Source: Selenomonadaceae bacterium
Lineage (GTDB): Bacteria; Bacillota; Negativicutes; Selenomonadales; Selenomonadaceae
NCBI GenBank assembly: GCA_017529935.1
Contig: JAFXNB010000071.1
Coordinates: forward strand, 1 to 40,543
Reading direction: 5' to 3'
Length of the DNA stretch: 40,543 nucleotides
Shown here: piece after piece, positions 7,739 to 15,061 of the stretch
How positions within the stretch are numbered: position 1 is the first letter of the stretch
How the letters are laid out: each line of letters begins with the position of its first letter
The notes under the pieces: model-generated
Seen by the model: only the letters and a program-made list of their open reading frames with translations
Told to the model about the DNA's origin: nothing
The model's database searches: none
Made by a program: the position numbers and the translations under genes

Positions 7739-8086
7739 ATGTGCGTTCTTTGCGGCGAATTGATTATGAACGTTCACTGGACGGATCAGCCGCTCCACGA
7801 CAGCGAATATCGGCGGAAGACGCGAATTGTTGCGGGCGAAGGGCAGAGGACTCGTCGGCGCATGAGGATTAAGCGCGTCGCCGTCGCCAACAAAATTCTC
7901 GCCTACTACGGGCTGAAGTTGCAGGATTGGAACGGGAGCAAATACATTCTCTCCGATAAAAAAGGCGTCAGCAACGTCGTCAACAGTCTCGGCGACATGT
8001 GGAAGACGGCGTCGGACATGTGCCACAGGACGCTTGACCCGCTCGACCCTGCCTTCCTGCAAAGTCTCGGTAAAGCTCATGGATAA
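7739..8086 (+). CDS. Conserved-looking small CxxC protein
   Basis: 115 residues, not assignable to a named family. It begins MCVLCGELIMNVHW, a CxxC at residues 2-5 with nearby His, and is rich in Arg/Lys (QRTRRRMRIKR) in the middle; a third Cys-His pair (MCHRTLD) lies near residue 94. The ATG follows GGAGGAGGTGCGCG. It sits 21 nt after the metal hydrolase and its last codons overlap the start of the COG0523 GTPase by 8 nt, so the two are translationally coupled. A metal-binding or adaptor role with the GTPase is an inference from the Cys/His content and coupling. Confidence 0.8.
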   Translation: MCVLCGELIMNVHWTDQPLHDSEYRRKTRIVAGEGQRTRRRMRIKRVAVANKILAYYGLKLQDWNGSKYILSDKKGVSNVVNSLGDMWKTASDMCHRTLDPLDPAFLQSLGKAHG

Positions 8087-9083
8087 TCGAATCGCAATTA
8101 CAATCGTCACGGGCTTTTTGGGTAGCGGCAAGACAACTGTGCTGGCTCGCGTGCTGAAGGACGAACGCTTTAAGAACACGGCGGCGATTATCAACGAATT
8201 CGGCGAGGCGGGACTTGACCACAGATTGATTCGGCGAATCGAGGAGCGCACGCGGCTTTTGAGCGGCGGCTGTATCTGCTGCAACATGCGCGACGATTTG
8301 ATTAACGAGCTGAAAGAAATTCTGAACGAATACGAGCGCGGCGAAATTCCACTTGACCGCGTCGTAATCGAGACAACCGGACTTGCTGACCCAGCTCCGA
8401 TTTTGTTTTCAATTCTGATGGATCCTCTGCTTACAAATCGCTACTTCGTCGACAACATCGTCTGCTGCTTGGACGCGGCGAACGGCGAACTCCACTTGAA
8501 AAACAATCCCGAATCGTTAAAGCAAATCGCCGTTGCCGACACGATTATCATCACGAAAACTGACCTCGTCGAAAAGGAAACCGTCAACTTCATGCGCGAA
8601 AGACTTAACCGCCTGAATCCTGCGGCGAAAATTTTTCAAGCGGCGAACGGCAAAATCAATCCCGAAATAATTTTCGGCGACGGACAAAATCGCATGGAAA
8701 AAATTTCCCGCCGAGAAAATTTTTCCGAAATGAAACACGCCGACGATATTCACTCCATGTCGATAAAATTTTACGACGCACTCGATTGGACATCGTTTGG
8801 CTTGTGGATGAGCATGTTGCTTTACGCGCACGGCGAAAAAATGCTACGAATCAAGGGCATGGTCGACGTTGGCGACTCCGGTCCGATTGTGATTAACGGC
8901 GTCCAACACATAATCCACCCGCCGCATCACTTGGAAGATTGGAACGGCGAGGAGCGCAATTCACAAATCGTCTTCATCATGAAGGGGCTTGACCCGCAAC
9001 GCGTGATTGAATCGCTGATTGCGTTCCAAAATATTTTGGGCTCCGCGCCCGTCATCGAAGAAGTCACTTCAAATCCATATTGA
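8079..9083 (+). CDS. COG0523 (CobW/P47K family) GTPase, putative metallochaperone
   Basis: 334-residue G3E-family GTPase. Walker A GFLGSGKTT at 12-20, the family metal site CICC at 65-68 (GGCICCN), Walker B region ETTGLADP, NKxD-type TKTD near 155, and a CobW C-terminal domain with MVDVGDSGPIVINGVQH, HPPHHLEDW. COG0523 proteins deliver Zn, Co or Fe to client enzymes or act in metal homeostasis. The ATG at 8079 overlaps the preceding gene (ATGGATAA); the open frame upstream lacks a ribosome binding site. As last gene of the operon it probably serves the metal-dependent hydrolase at 6833; that client relation is inference. Confidence 0.92.
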   Translation: MDNRIAITIVTGFLGSGKTTVLARVLKDERFKNTAAIINEFGEAGLDHRLIRRIEERTRLLSGGCICCNMRDDLINELKEILNEYERGEIPLDRVVIETTGLADPAPILFSILMDPLLTNRYFVDNIVCCLDAANGELHLKNNPESLKQIAVADTIIITKTDLVEKETVNFMRERLNRLNPAAKIFQAANGKINPEIIFGDGQNRMEKISRRENFSEMKHADDIHSMSIKFYDALDWTSFGLWMSMLLYAHGEKMLRIKGMVDVGDSGPIVINGVQHIIHPPHHLEDWNGEERNSQIVFIMKGLDPQRVIESLIAFQNILGSAPVIEEVTSNPY

Positions 9084-9104
9084 CCATATAAACCCCTCTT
9101 GTTG

Positions 9105-9148
9105 AAAAAATAGTCCGCGAGCTTGCAAAAGTTCACGGGCTATTTTTT
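9105..9148. terminator. Bidirectional terminator between the COG0523 gene and rpoN
   Basis: AAAAAATAGTCCGCGA and its partner CACGGGCTATTTTTT form a stem with an A-run on one side and a T-run on the other, so it can end transcription on both strands. The rpoN stop codon lies within the T-run. Confidence 0.85.
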
Positions 9149-10391
9149 ATTTGCGCCGCTTGGCTGAAGATAAAATCCCCAGCTGTTCGCGATACTTCAT
9201 GACGGTGCGCCGCGCTATCGAAATGCCACGTGCCGATAAAATTTCCGCAAGCGATTTGTCTGACAGCGGGCGTTGCGGATTTTCCGATTTTATCAGCTCG
9301 CCGATTAACGCTTTGACTTTTGCGGCGGTGACATCTTCCGTCGACACGCTTGCCGAAAAAATTTTCCTCAGCTCCACCACTCCGAACGGTAATTCCGCAA
9401 ATTTGTTCGCGACGGCGCGGCTTATCGTCGATTCGTGCAAGTCAAGTTCTTCGGAGAGTTCGCGCATCGTCATCGGCTTGAGGAAATGCCAGCCTTTGCG
9501 CAAAAATTCTCCCTGCCTACGGACAATTTCCTCGACCACGCGCAACAAAGTTTTCTCCCGCTGACGAATGCTCCGCAAAAGTTGCCGCGCCGAATTCAAA
9601 TGCTGTGTAAGATAAATTTTCGTCTCCGCGTCAAGGTCTTTCAAGTCGGAATAGTCCTCGGAAATTTTCACGCGGGGAAAGCTCGCGCCGTTCAGAAAAA
9701 TTTCGCCGCCCTCGGTTATGCGCACGTCAGGGACAATAAATTTCGTGACGCCGCCGCCGTAAGCACTGCCGGGCTTTGGATTGAGTGTGCGGATAATTTC
9801 AATCGCCCGCCGAATTTCTTCGACCGAAGAATTTTCTGCGCGGGCGATATTTTTTATTTTATGGGAAGCTACTTCCTCCAAGTGACGTTCGATAATCGCG
9901 GCGACAAGTCCCGAAAAAATTTCTTTGCGCTCGGCTTGCAACTTCAAACACTCCGCCAAATTTCTCGCGCCGATTCCCGCCGGCTCCAACGCTTGCACGC
10001 GCCGCAAAATTTCCAACAAAAAATTTTCCGCGACGTTCAAAATCTGCACGGCGTCCGCGATTGAAATCGTCAAGTAGCCGTTCGCGTCCAGTGCTCCGAT
10101 TAAAAATTTTGCCGCTGATAATTCTCCCGCGTCGAAGACAAAAATTGCTTGCGCCGTTAAAAATTCTTCCAGCGTCATCGTCGAAGTATCGGGCGGCTCG
10201 AAAATTTTTTCCGCGTCGAAAGTTGCCGGCTCGTCGAAATACTCCAGCTCCAGCGTCGGATTTTCCAAATGCTCCCGTTCGATTGTCTCCTTTAATTCGG
10301 CGGCGGACATCTGCAAAATTTCTATCGACTGGCGCAATTCGGGCGTCATGACAAGCCGCTGACTTAGCCCGATTGAAATTTCCTGTCGCAT
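9147..10391 (-). CDS. rpoN: RNA polymerase sigma-54 factor
   Basis: 414 residues. Region I is Gln/Leu rich (IGLSQRLVMTPELRQSIEILQMS), the acidic region II is short, the core-binding region follows (ALDANGYLTISIADAV; EPAGIGARNLAECLKLQ), then an HTH (TMRELSEELDLHESTISRAV) and the RpoN box ARRTVMKYRE at about 393-402, which reads the -24 element. Binds core polymerase and directs it to promoters such as 3022 and 5907, needing an enhancer-binding ATPase. The ATG is one base after the mrdA stop (TAAAATG), so translation is coupled to the PBP2 gene. Linkage of rpoN to a cell-elongation PBP gene is not the common arrangement. Confidence 0.97.
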   Translation of the reverse strand: MRQEISIGLSQRLVMTPELRQSIEILQMSAAELKETIEREHLENPTLELEYFDEPATFDAEKIFEPPDTSTMTLEEFLTAQAIFVFDAGELSAAKFLIGALDANGYLTISIADAVQILNVAENFLLEILRRVQALEPAGIGARNLAECLKLQAERKEIFSGLVAAIIERHLEEVASHKIKNIARAENSSVEEIRRAIEIIRTLNPKPGSAYGGGVTKFIVPDVRITEGGEIFLNGASFPRVKISEDYSDLKDLDAETKIYLTQHLNSARQLLRSIRQREKTLLRVVEEIVRRQGEFLRKGWHFLKPMTMRELSEELDLHESTISRAVANKFAELPFGVVELRKIFSASVSTEDVTAAKVKALIGELIKSENPQRPLSDKSLAEILSARGISIARRTVMKYREQLGILSSAKRRK

Positions 10392-10392
10392 T

Positions 10393-12201
10393 TTATTTGG
10401 CGGGCGGAGCAGTCATTTCGCCGCGCTGAACCATGAGAGCGAACGCCGCCTCCATAATCTGCCGACCAATCGGAACCGCCGAACTCGCGCCGAAGCCGCC
10501 CTGCTCGACGATAACCGCCACGCTGATTGCTGGATTGTCGAAAGGTCCGTAGCCGACGAACCAGCCGTGGTCTGTGCCCTGCGAATTTTCCGCCGTGCCC
10601 GTTTTGCCCGCGATGTCGTAGGGGAAGCCGATAAAATTTCTCGCCGCCGTGCCGTTGACTGTAACGTCGTGCAAGCCCGATTGAACCGCCTCGATAACCC
10701 ACGGCTCAACTTGCAATTCGCTGACCAGTTCCGGCTGAAAATCTTTGATGACTTCCTTGTCCTGCGTGATGATTTGTCTGACGAGGTGCGGCTTAAATCT
10801 TTTGCCGTTCGCGGCAATCTCGCCCATGACCATTGCCGCTTGCAACGGCGTCACCAAATTGAAGCCTTGACCAATCGCCGCGTCCATGACTTCCGACAAA
10901 TAAAAATCGTCTTCGTAAACTTCGCGCTTGTATTCCTTCCAATCAGCCAGCCCAGGCGATTCGTAGGGCAAATCAATTCCCGTCGGCGAACCAAGCCCGA
11001 ACATTCTGGCATAAGACTCCAGCAAGTCAGCACCGAGCCGATTGCCGCATTCGTAAAAGTAAACGTTATCGGAGTGACTCAACGCCGCGTGAAAATCCAG
11101 CCAGCCGAGAGCCTCGCCGCCCGCGTTGCCCTTAGGAACGAGCCAATGCGTACCGCTGTCAAAAATCATTTCGTAAGGATCAACCTTGCCACTCGCCAAA
11201 GCCGCCGTGCCCGTGACGATTTTAAATGTAGAGCCGGGCGGATATTCGCCGGTTATCGCTTTGTTGTCCATGGGGTGATAGGGATTGTTGTTAATCGCGT
11301 TCCAATCCTTTGTAGAAATGCCGTGCGCAAAAAGATTCGGGTCGAAGGCGGGACGGTTGACCATGGCAAGGACTTCGCCGGTCTGCGGATTCAAAACGAC
11401 CGCCGCCGCCGCGTGACAGCCCAGTTGCGACAACATATCATCGACAGCTTTTTCCGCCGCGACTTGTAAATCTCTGTCAATCGTCAAAATCAAATCGTAG
11501 CCAGGCTTCGGCTCCTTCTTGCCCAAAATTTGTACGGGCTTGCCCGCAACGTCAACTTCAACTTGTTCGCCGCCGTTCTCGCCGCGGATTTCTTTATCGT
11601 AAACGCGCTCCAAGCCGAACTTGCCGATTATGTCGCCCGACTTGTAGCCCTCGTCCTTTTTAGTTTCAAGTTCGGCGTCGGAAATTTCGCTGACGTAGCC
11701 GAAAGTGTGCGCACCCTCCTGCTTTAGCGCGTAATTTCTTAGCGGCTGAACTTCAATGACGACGCCGGGATAAAGCTCTTTTTGCTCCTCAATAATCGTA
11801 ACGATGTCCTGCGTGACGTCGGGGCGAATTCTAATCGGGTCAAAGCCGGAGTGCACGGAAATTTTCTGTTCGATTTCTTCTTGCGGCACGTTCAGGAGTT
11901 TAGCGACGCGCTCGACGACTTCGGGCTTAATTGGCTCGGTGAGCGGCAGGAGCGACACGCTGAAGCCCGGACGATTGCTCACGAGGAGCTGACCGTTTCT
12001 GTCGTAGAAAGTGCCGCGCGGAGCCATGGACGGAATAATTCGGATTCGGTTGCCGTCGGCAAGGTGCGCGTAATATTCTCCGTCATAAATTTGCAGATAG
12101 CAAACCCGCGCAATCAAAATCGCGATAATCATCACCGCCATAAACGCCAGCGGCTTGAGTCGCCCGATATATTCTTCACCATTGTTGGAGCTGTCAATCA
12201 C
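10393..12201 (-). CDS. mrdA: Penicillin-binding protein 2 (cell-elongation transpeptidase)
   Basis: 602-residue class B PBP that cross-links peptidoglycan during rod elongation. One N-terminal membrane anchor (about 17-36), PBP dimer domain, then the transpeptidase domain with Ser324-xx-Lys327 (GSTFK), SDN at 377-379 and KTG at 533-535. Start GTG at 12201 has AGGAGG 8 nt upstream; the frame stays open to 12252 but that extension covers this binding site. First gene of mrdA-rpoN. Its 5' leader contains a second, diverged copy of its own start region (12311-12343) and a 51-bp palindromic element. Confidence 0.96.
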   Translation of the reverse strand: MIDSSNNGEEYIGRLKPLAFMAVMIIAILIARVCYLQIYDGEYYAHLADGNRIRIIPSMAPRGTFYDRNGQLLVSNRPGFSVSLLPLTEPIKPEVVERVAKLLNVPQEEIEQKISVHSGFDPIRIRPDVTQDIVTIIEEQKELYPGVVIEVQPLRNYALKQEGAHTFGYVSEISDAELETKKDEGYKSGDIIGKFGLERVYDKEIRGENGGEQVEVDVAGKPVQILGKKEPKPGYDLILTIDRDLQVAAEKAVDDMLSQLGCHAAAAVVLNPQTGEVLAMVNRPAFDPNLFAHGISTKDWNAINNNPYHPMDNKAITGEYPPGSTFKIVTGTAALASGKVDPYEMIFDSGTHWLVPKGNAGGEALGWLDFHAALSHSDNVYFYECGNRLGADLLESYARMFGLGSPTGIDLPYESPGLADWKEYKREVYEDDFYLSEVMDAAIGQGFNLVTPLQAAMVMGEIAANGKRFKPHLVRQIITQDKEVIKDFQPELVSELQVEPWVIEAVQSGLHDVTVNGTAARNFIGFPYDIAGKTGTAENSQGTDHGWFVGYGPFDNPAISVAVIVEQGGFGASSAVPIGRQIMEAAFALMVQRGEMTAPPAK

Positions 12202-12211
12202 GTTTAAAATC
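12179..12211 (-). repeat. mrdA start-region duplication, inner copy
   Basis: 33 bp holding the mrdA ribosome binding site edge, GTG and first codons. It matches 12311-12343 with three differences, at an offset of 132 bp. Confidence 0.85.
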
Positions 12212-12256
12212 CTCCTGTAAAAATTTTCGTTTGCTGAAAACGCGGCGAGCAAACTA

Positions 12257-12308
12257 AAAAATTTTCAACGCTTCATCGCGCACGCTGTTCTGCCGCTTTT
12301 AAAGCGGC
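12257..12308 (+). promoter_or_regulatory. 51-bp shared element, copy B, with 17-bp palindrome
   Basis: Related to 5856-5906: AAAAATTTT, ATCGCG, ACGCTGTTCTG, then GCCGCTTTTAAAGCGGC (12292-12308). Compared with copy A the outer T:A pair of the palindrome is C:G, a compensatory change that keeps perfect symmetry. It lies in the mrdA-rpoN leader, between the two copies of the mrdA start. Confidence 0.65.
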
Positions 12309-12333
12309 CGCCGTTGTTGGAGCTGTCAATCAC
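12265..12333 (-). other. Possible 22-codon upstream reading frame in the mrdA leader
   Basis: The outer duplicated mrdA start gives GTG followed by the mrdA codons for IDSSNNG, then reads through the palindrome to TGA (peptide ends GRFKSGRTACAMKR). GGGGTG lies 9 nt upstream. It could act as a leader peptide or be an inert by-product of the duplication. Confidence 0.3.
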
Positions 12334-12343
12334 GGTTATAATC
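12311..12343 (-). repeat. mrdA start-region duplication, outer copy
   Basis: 33 bp matching the true mrdA start region (12179-12211) with three differences: GATTATAACCGTGATTGACA in place of GATTTTAAACGTGATTGACA, then AGCTCCAACAACGG. The full AGGAGG site is not retained; GGGGTG is nearby. Confidence 0.85.
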
Positions 12344-12397
12344 ACCCCGAAACTTTTATAATCAACGAAATTATATCATGCTAAGGAGAAATTTAAA

Positions 12398-13819
12398 GTG
12401 GAAAAAAATTTTTCGGCACCAATCGTCGCGGCAATGAAAAAATATTCGGCGGACGGAGTTTTACCTTTCCACACGCCAGGACACAAGCAGGGGCGCGGCG
12501 CACACGAACTTTTGCGCGAACTTTTGACGGCGGAAGGTCTGCGGCAAGAAGTTTCGCTAATGGACGAGCTGGACGATTTGCACGCGCCGCACTCTTGCAT
12601 AAAAGAAGCGCAGAATTTAGCGGCAAAACTTTGGCACGCGGACGAAGCAATTTTTTTCGTGAACGGGACAACTGCGGCGGTGCAAGCAATGATTTTCGGG
12701 ACGCTGCGGGCGGGCGATTTGGTGATGATTCCGCGCAACGCGCATCGCTCGGTTATCGCGGGATTAATTTTATCTGGCGCGACGCCAATTTTTTTGCCCG
12801 TGGAATTCGACGCGGAATTTAATTTGCCGCTAAATGTCAGCGTCGAGACGATTGAACGGGCGATAAAAAAATTCCCGCAAGCGCGGGCGGTGCTGTTGGT
12901 GTCGCCGAATTATTACGGCGTGGCGGCGGACGTGGCAAAAATTTCGCAGCTTGTGCACGCGGCGAACATGATTCTTTTGGTCGACGAGGCGCACGGGGCG
13001 CATTTGACTTTCTGCGACGAACTGCCGCCTTCGGCAATGGAAGCGGGCGCAGATTTAGCCGCGCAGTCGACGCACAAACTTTTGGGTTCGTTGACGCAAA
13101 CTTCCATGCTCCTGCTCCGAAAAAATTTTTCCGAATCAGTTCGGCGGGCGGCAAGTCTTTTGCAAACCACAAGCCCGAATCAAATTTTGTTGGCGTCGCT
13201 GGACATTGCGCGGTTGCAAATGGAGCTTGACGGGCGCGAAAAAATTTCGGCGGCGGTTGTGCTGGCAAGAAAACTGCGCGGCGCGATAAAAAAAATTCAC
13301 GGGCTGAAAACTTTCGACGCCGTGAAAAATTTTTCATTGGACGCGACGAAAGTCACCGTGAACGTTTCAGGCTTAGGCTTGACGGGGCAGGAAGCGGAAG
13401 AAATTTTGCGCCACGTGCTGAAAGTTCAATGCGAGCTTTCGGACGCGGCGAATCTTTTATTTTTGATAACGTATTCAGACACGGCGGAAACGATTTCAAA
13501 ATTAGTTGACGCGCTGAAACTTTTGCCGCCACGCTCGCCGAAAAAAATTTACTCAACGCCGCCGCCGATTGAAATTTCGATTGCGGAGCTGAGTCCGAGA
13601 GAAACTTTTTATGCACCGGTTGAAGTCGTCGCCCTAAGAAAATCTGTCGGGAGAATTTGCGCGGAGGAGATAACTTTCTATCCGCCGGGAATCCCGCTAC
13701 TCATGCCGGGCGAAAAAATTTCGGCGCAGGTTATCGAGTCGATTTGCCAATCGCACGGGCGAGTTATCGGCGCGAGTGATTCGACACTGTCAACGATAAA
13801 AGTCGTCACATCTCCTTGA
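12398..13819 (+). CDS. Orn/Lys/Arg decarboxylase family protein (PLP-dependent)
   Basis: 473-residue fold-type I PLP enzyme of the Gram-positive SpeA/lysine-arginine decarboxylase-like group. N-terminal LPFHTPGHKQGRG and LDDLHAPHSCIKEAQ, cofactor-site NGTTAAVQA, DEAHGAH (Asp196, His199) and the Schiff-base lysine Lys227 in STHKLLGSLTQ. A C-terminal domain (about 385-473) with FYPPGIPLLMPGE completes the short form without a wing domain. Probable product is a polyamine (agmatine, cadaverine or putrescine); substrate not resolved. Start GTG after AAGGAGAAATTTAAA. It is divergent from mrdA and converges on the GT8 array, overlapping the end of the first GT8 gene by 14 bp. Confidence 0.92.
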   Translation: MEKNFSAPIVAAMKKYSADGVLPFHTPGHKQGRGAHELLRELLTAEGLRQEVSLMDELDDLHAPHSCIKEAQNLAAKLWHADEAIFFVNGTTAAVQAMIFGTLRAGDLVMIPRNAHRSVIAGLILSGATPIFLPVEFDAEFNLPLNVSVETIERAIKKFPQARAVLLVSPNYYGVAADVAKISQLVHAANMILLVDEAHGAHLTFCDELPPSAMEAGADLAAQSTHKLLGSLTQTSMLLLRKNFSESVRRAASLLQTTSPNQILLASLDIARLQMELDGREKISAAVVLARKLRGAIKKIHGLKTFDAVKNFSLDATKVTVNVSGLGLTGQEAEEILRHVLKVQCELSDAANLLFLITYSDTAETISKLVDALKLLPPRSPKKIYSTPPPIEISIAELSPRETFYAPVEVVALRKSVGRICAEEITFYPPGIPLLMPGEKISAQVIESICQSHGRVIGASDSTLSTIKVVTSP

Positions 13820-15029
13820 CGAGCGAATAGGAATTAAATTTCTCCGAAAAAAATTCATAGCCGTCCAAAAAGTCTTCGCCGCGAATGAAACCTGCCGCCG
13901 TCAGCTTGTCGAATTCAAAACCAGGCAACAGGATAAAGAAAATTTTTTTGCCGCGCGAAGCGTTCATCATGTCGGTTAATTTTTGCAGGGGCACTGTTGA
14001 TTCGATAGCGAAAACTTCTTCATCACTTTTGACGGAAAAATTTTCGACGAGCACGTTAAGCTTGTTTTTAGCAACGACAAAGGCGCGAGTCTTGCCGCTC
14101 ACTATCGAGGAAAGTTTCAGCGCAGATTTTTCTAATTCGCCGCGAACTTTTAGGAAGCCCTCGTAGAGCCGCCCGATTGAATCTGCGTCGAACCACGGAG
14201 TCTTAACGAAATAATTCATCCACAGCCGATTGAACGAATCATCAAGTTCAAGCCCTAAGCCATAGCCGAAACTCCCGCCCGCGTAGTGATAAATTTTCCC
14301 TGCAGAAGCAGTTTCTCCGTCGCGCTTGGCATAGTGAGTGAACCGATTAAATTTAATCGGCAACTTCAACGCTCTTGTCGAAAAACAGTAGTTAAGAATG
14401 TTTTGGTCAAAATAATCTTGATACTTGGGATTTTGTGCGCGGAATCGGACTCCGTTCATTAGCGTATCTTCTTCGCCGCGCAAAAGTGTTAAATCAATCA
14501 AGAGCACGCCCGAATTAAAATAATCTTCACATTTGACAATATCGTCGGCGCAAAGTCGGAAACCGGGTTTTATAGCGTCGGGCGTCTTAAAAGTCAAAAT
14601 TTCGGGTACACCCGCGAGAATTTTATCACCGAGTTCAATTCGCCAAAGCTCTTTTATGTCAAGATTGACGATAAGATCCGAGTCAAGGTAAATGATTTTG
14701 TTGATGTCTTCTGAAATGACTTGAAGGATTAGAAGTTTATATAGGGCACCGACACTGACTCTGGAATTTTTTGCGTCAGGAACTAAGCTTAAAAGTTTAG
14801 AAATTTTATCCGCGCACAATTTTTCCACGTTATAAAACTTGACGGCTTGACCGTAGCGACCGGCGAGGTAAATAAATTTGTCGCGATTGTCAGGCGTCAA
14901 AGTATTATCGTGGAGGATATGAACCGTGACGTCCGCCGTTGTATTTTCAAAGATTGAACAGATCGTCGTGCCCGTGAATTTTGAATAGCGTCCCGTCTTG
15001 TCGTGAAGGCTGAAGCAAACGTGAATCAT
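13806..15029 (-). CDS. GT8 family glycosyltransferase, minus array copy 1
   Basis: 407 residues. GT8 enzymes transfer sugars from nucleotide-sugars with a DxD metal site; here DSD at 116-118 (IIYLDSDLIVNLDIKELW). Other family blocks: VTVHILHDNTLT, YFNSGVLLIDL, DQNILNYCF, KLPIKFN, IYHYAG, NRLWMNYFVKTPWF. After about residue 285 follows a shared C-terminal domain (GKTRAFVVAKN; FFILLPGFEFDKLTAAGFIR; GEDFLDGYEF). ATG after AGGAGTGATTTT. Distal gene of the minus-strand run that starts with the FtsA-like gene; nearly identical in long stretches to copy 2. Target unknown; a surface glycan or glycoprotein is likely. Confidence 0.93.
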   Translation of the reverse strand: MIHVCFSLHDKTGRYSKFTGTTICSIFENTTADVTVHILHDNTLTPDNRDKFIYLAGRYGQAVKFYNVEKLCADKISKLLSLVPDAKNSRVSVGALYKLLILQVISEDINKIIYLDSDLIVNLDIKELWRIELGDKILAGVPEILTFKTPDAIKPGFRLCADDIVKCEDYFNSGVLLIDLTLLRGEEDTLMNGVRFRAQNPKYQDYFDQNILNYCFSTRALKLPIKFNRFTHYAKRDGETASAGKIYHYAGGSFGYGLGLELDDSFNRLWMNYFVKTPWFDADSIGRLYEGFLKVRGELEKSALKLSSIVSGKTRAFVVAKNKLNVLVENFSVKSDEEVFAIESTVPLQKLTDMMNASRGKKIFFILLPGFEFDKLTAAGFIRGEDFLDGYEFFSEKFNSYSLVKEM

Positions 15030-15061
15030 AAAATCACTCCTTTAGTCTGTAAAGATAAAAT

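Noticed and set aside
10567..11469. 300-codon plus-strand open frame
   Set aside because: Lies entirely antisense to the well-supported mrdA gene and shows Arg-rich shadow composition.
12632..12652. TTGGCACGCGGACGAAG resembling a sigma-54 -24 box
   Set aside because: The -12 half (TTGC at the right spacing) is absent and the site is inside the decarboxylase coding region.
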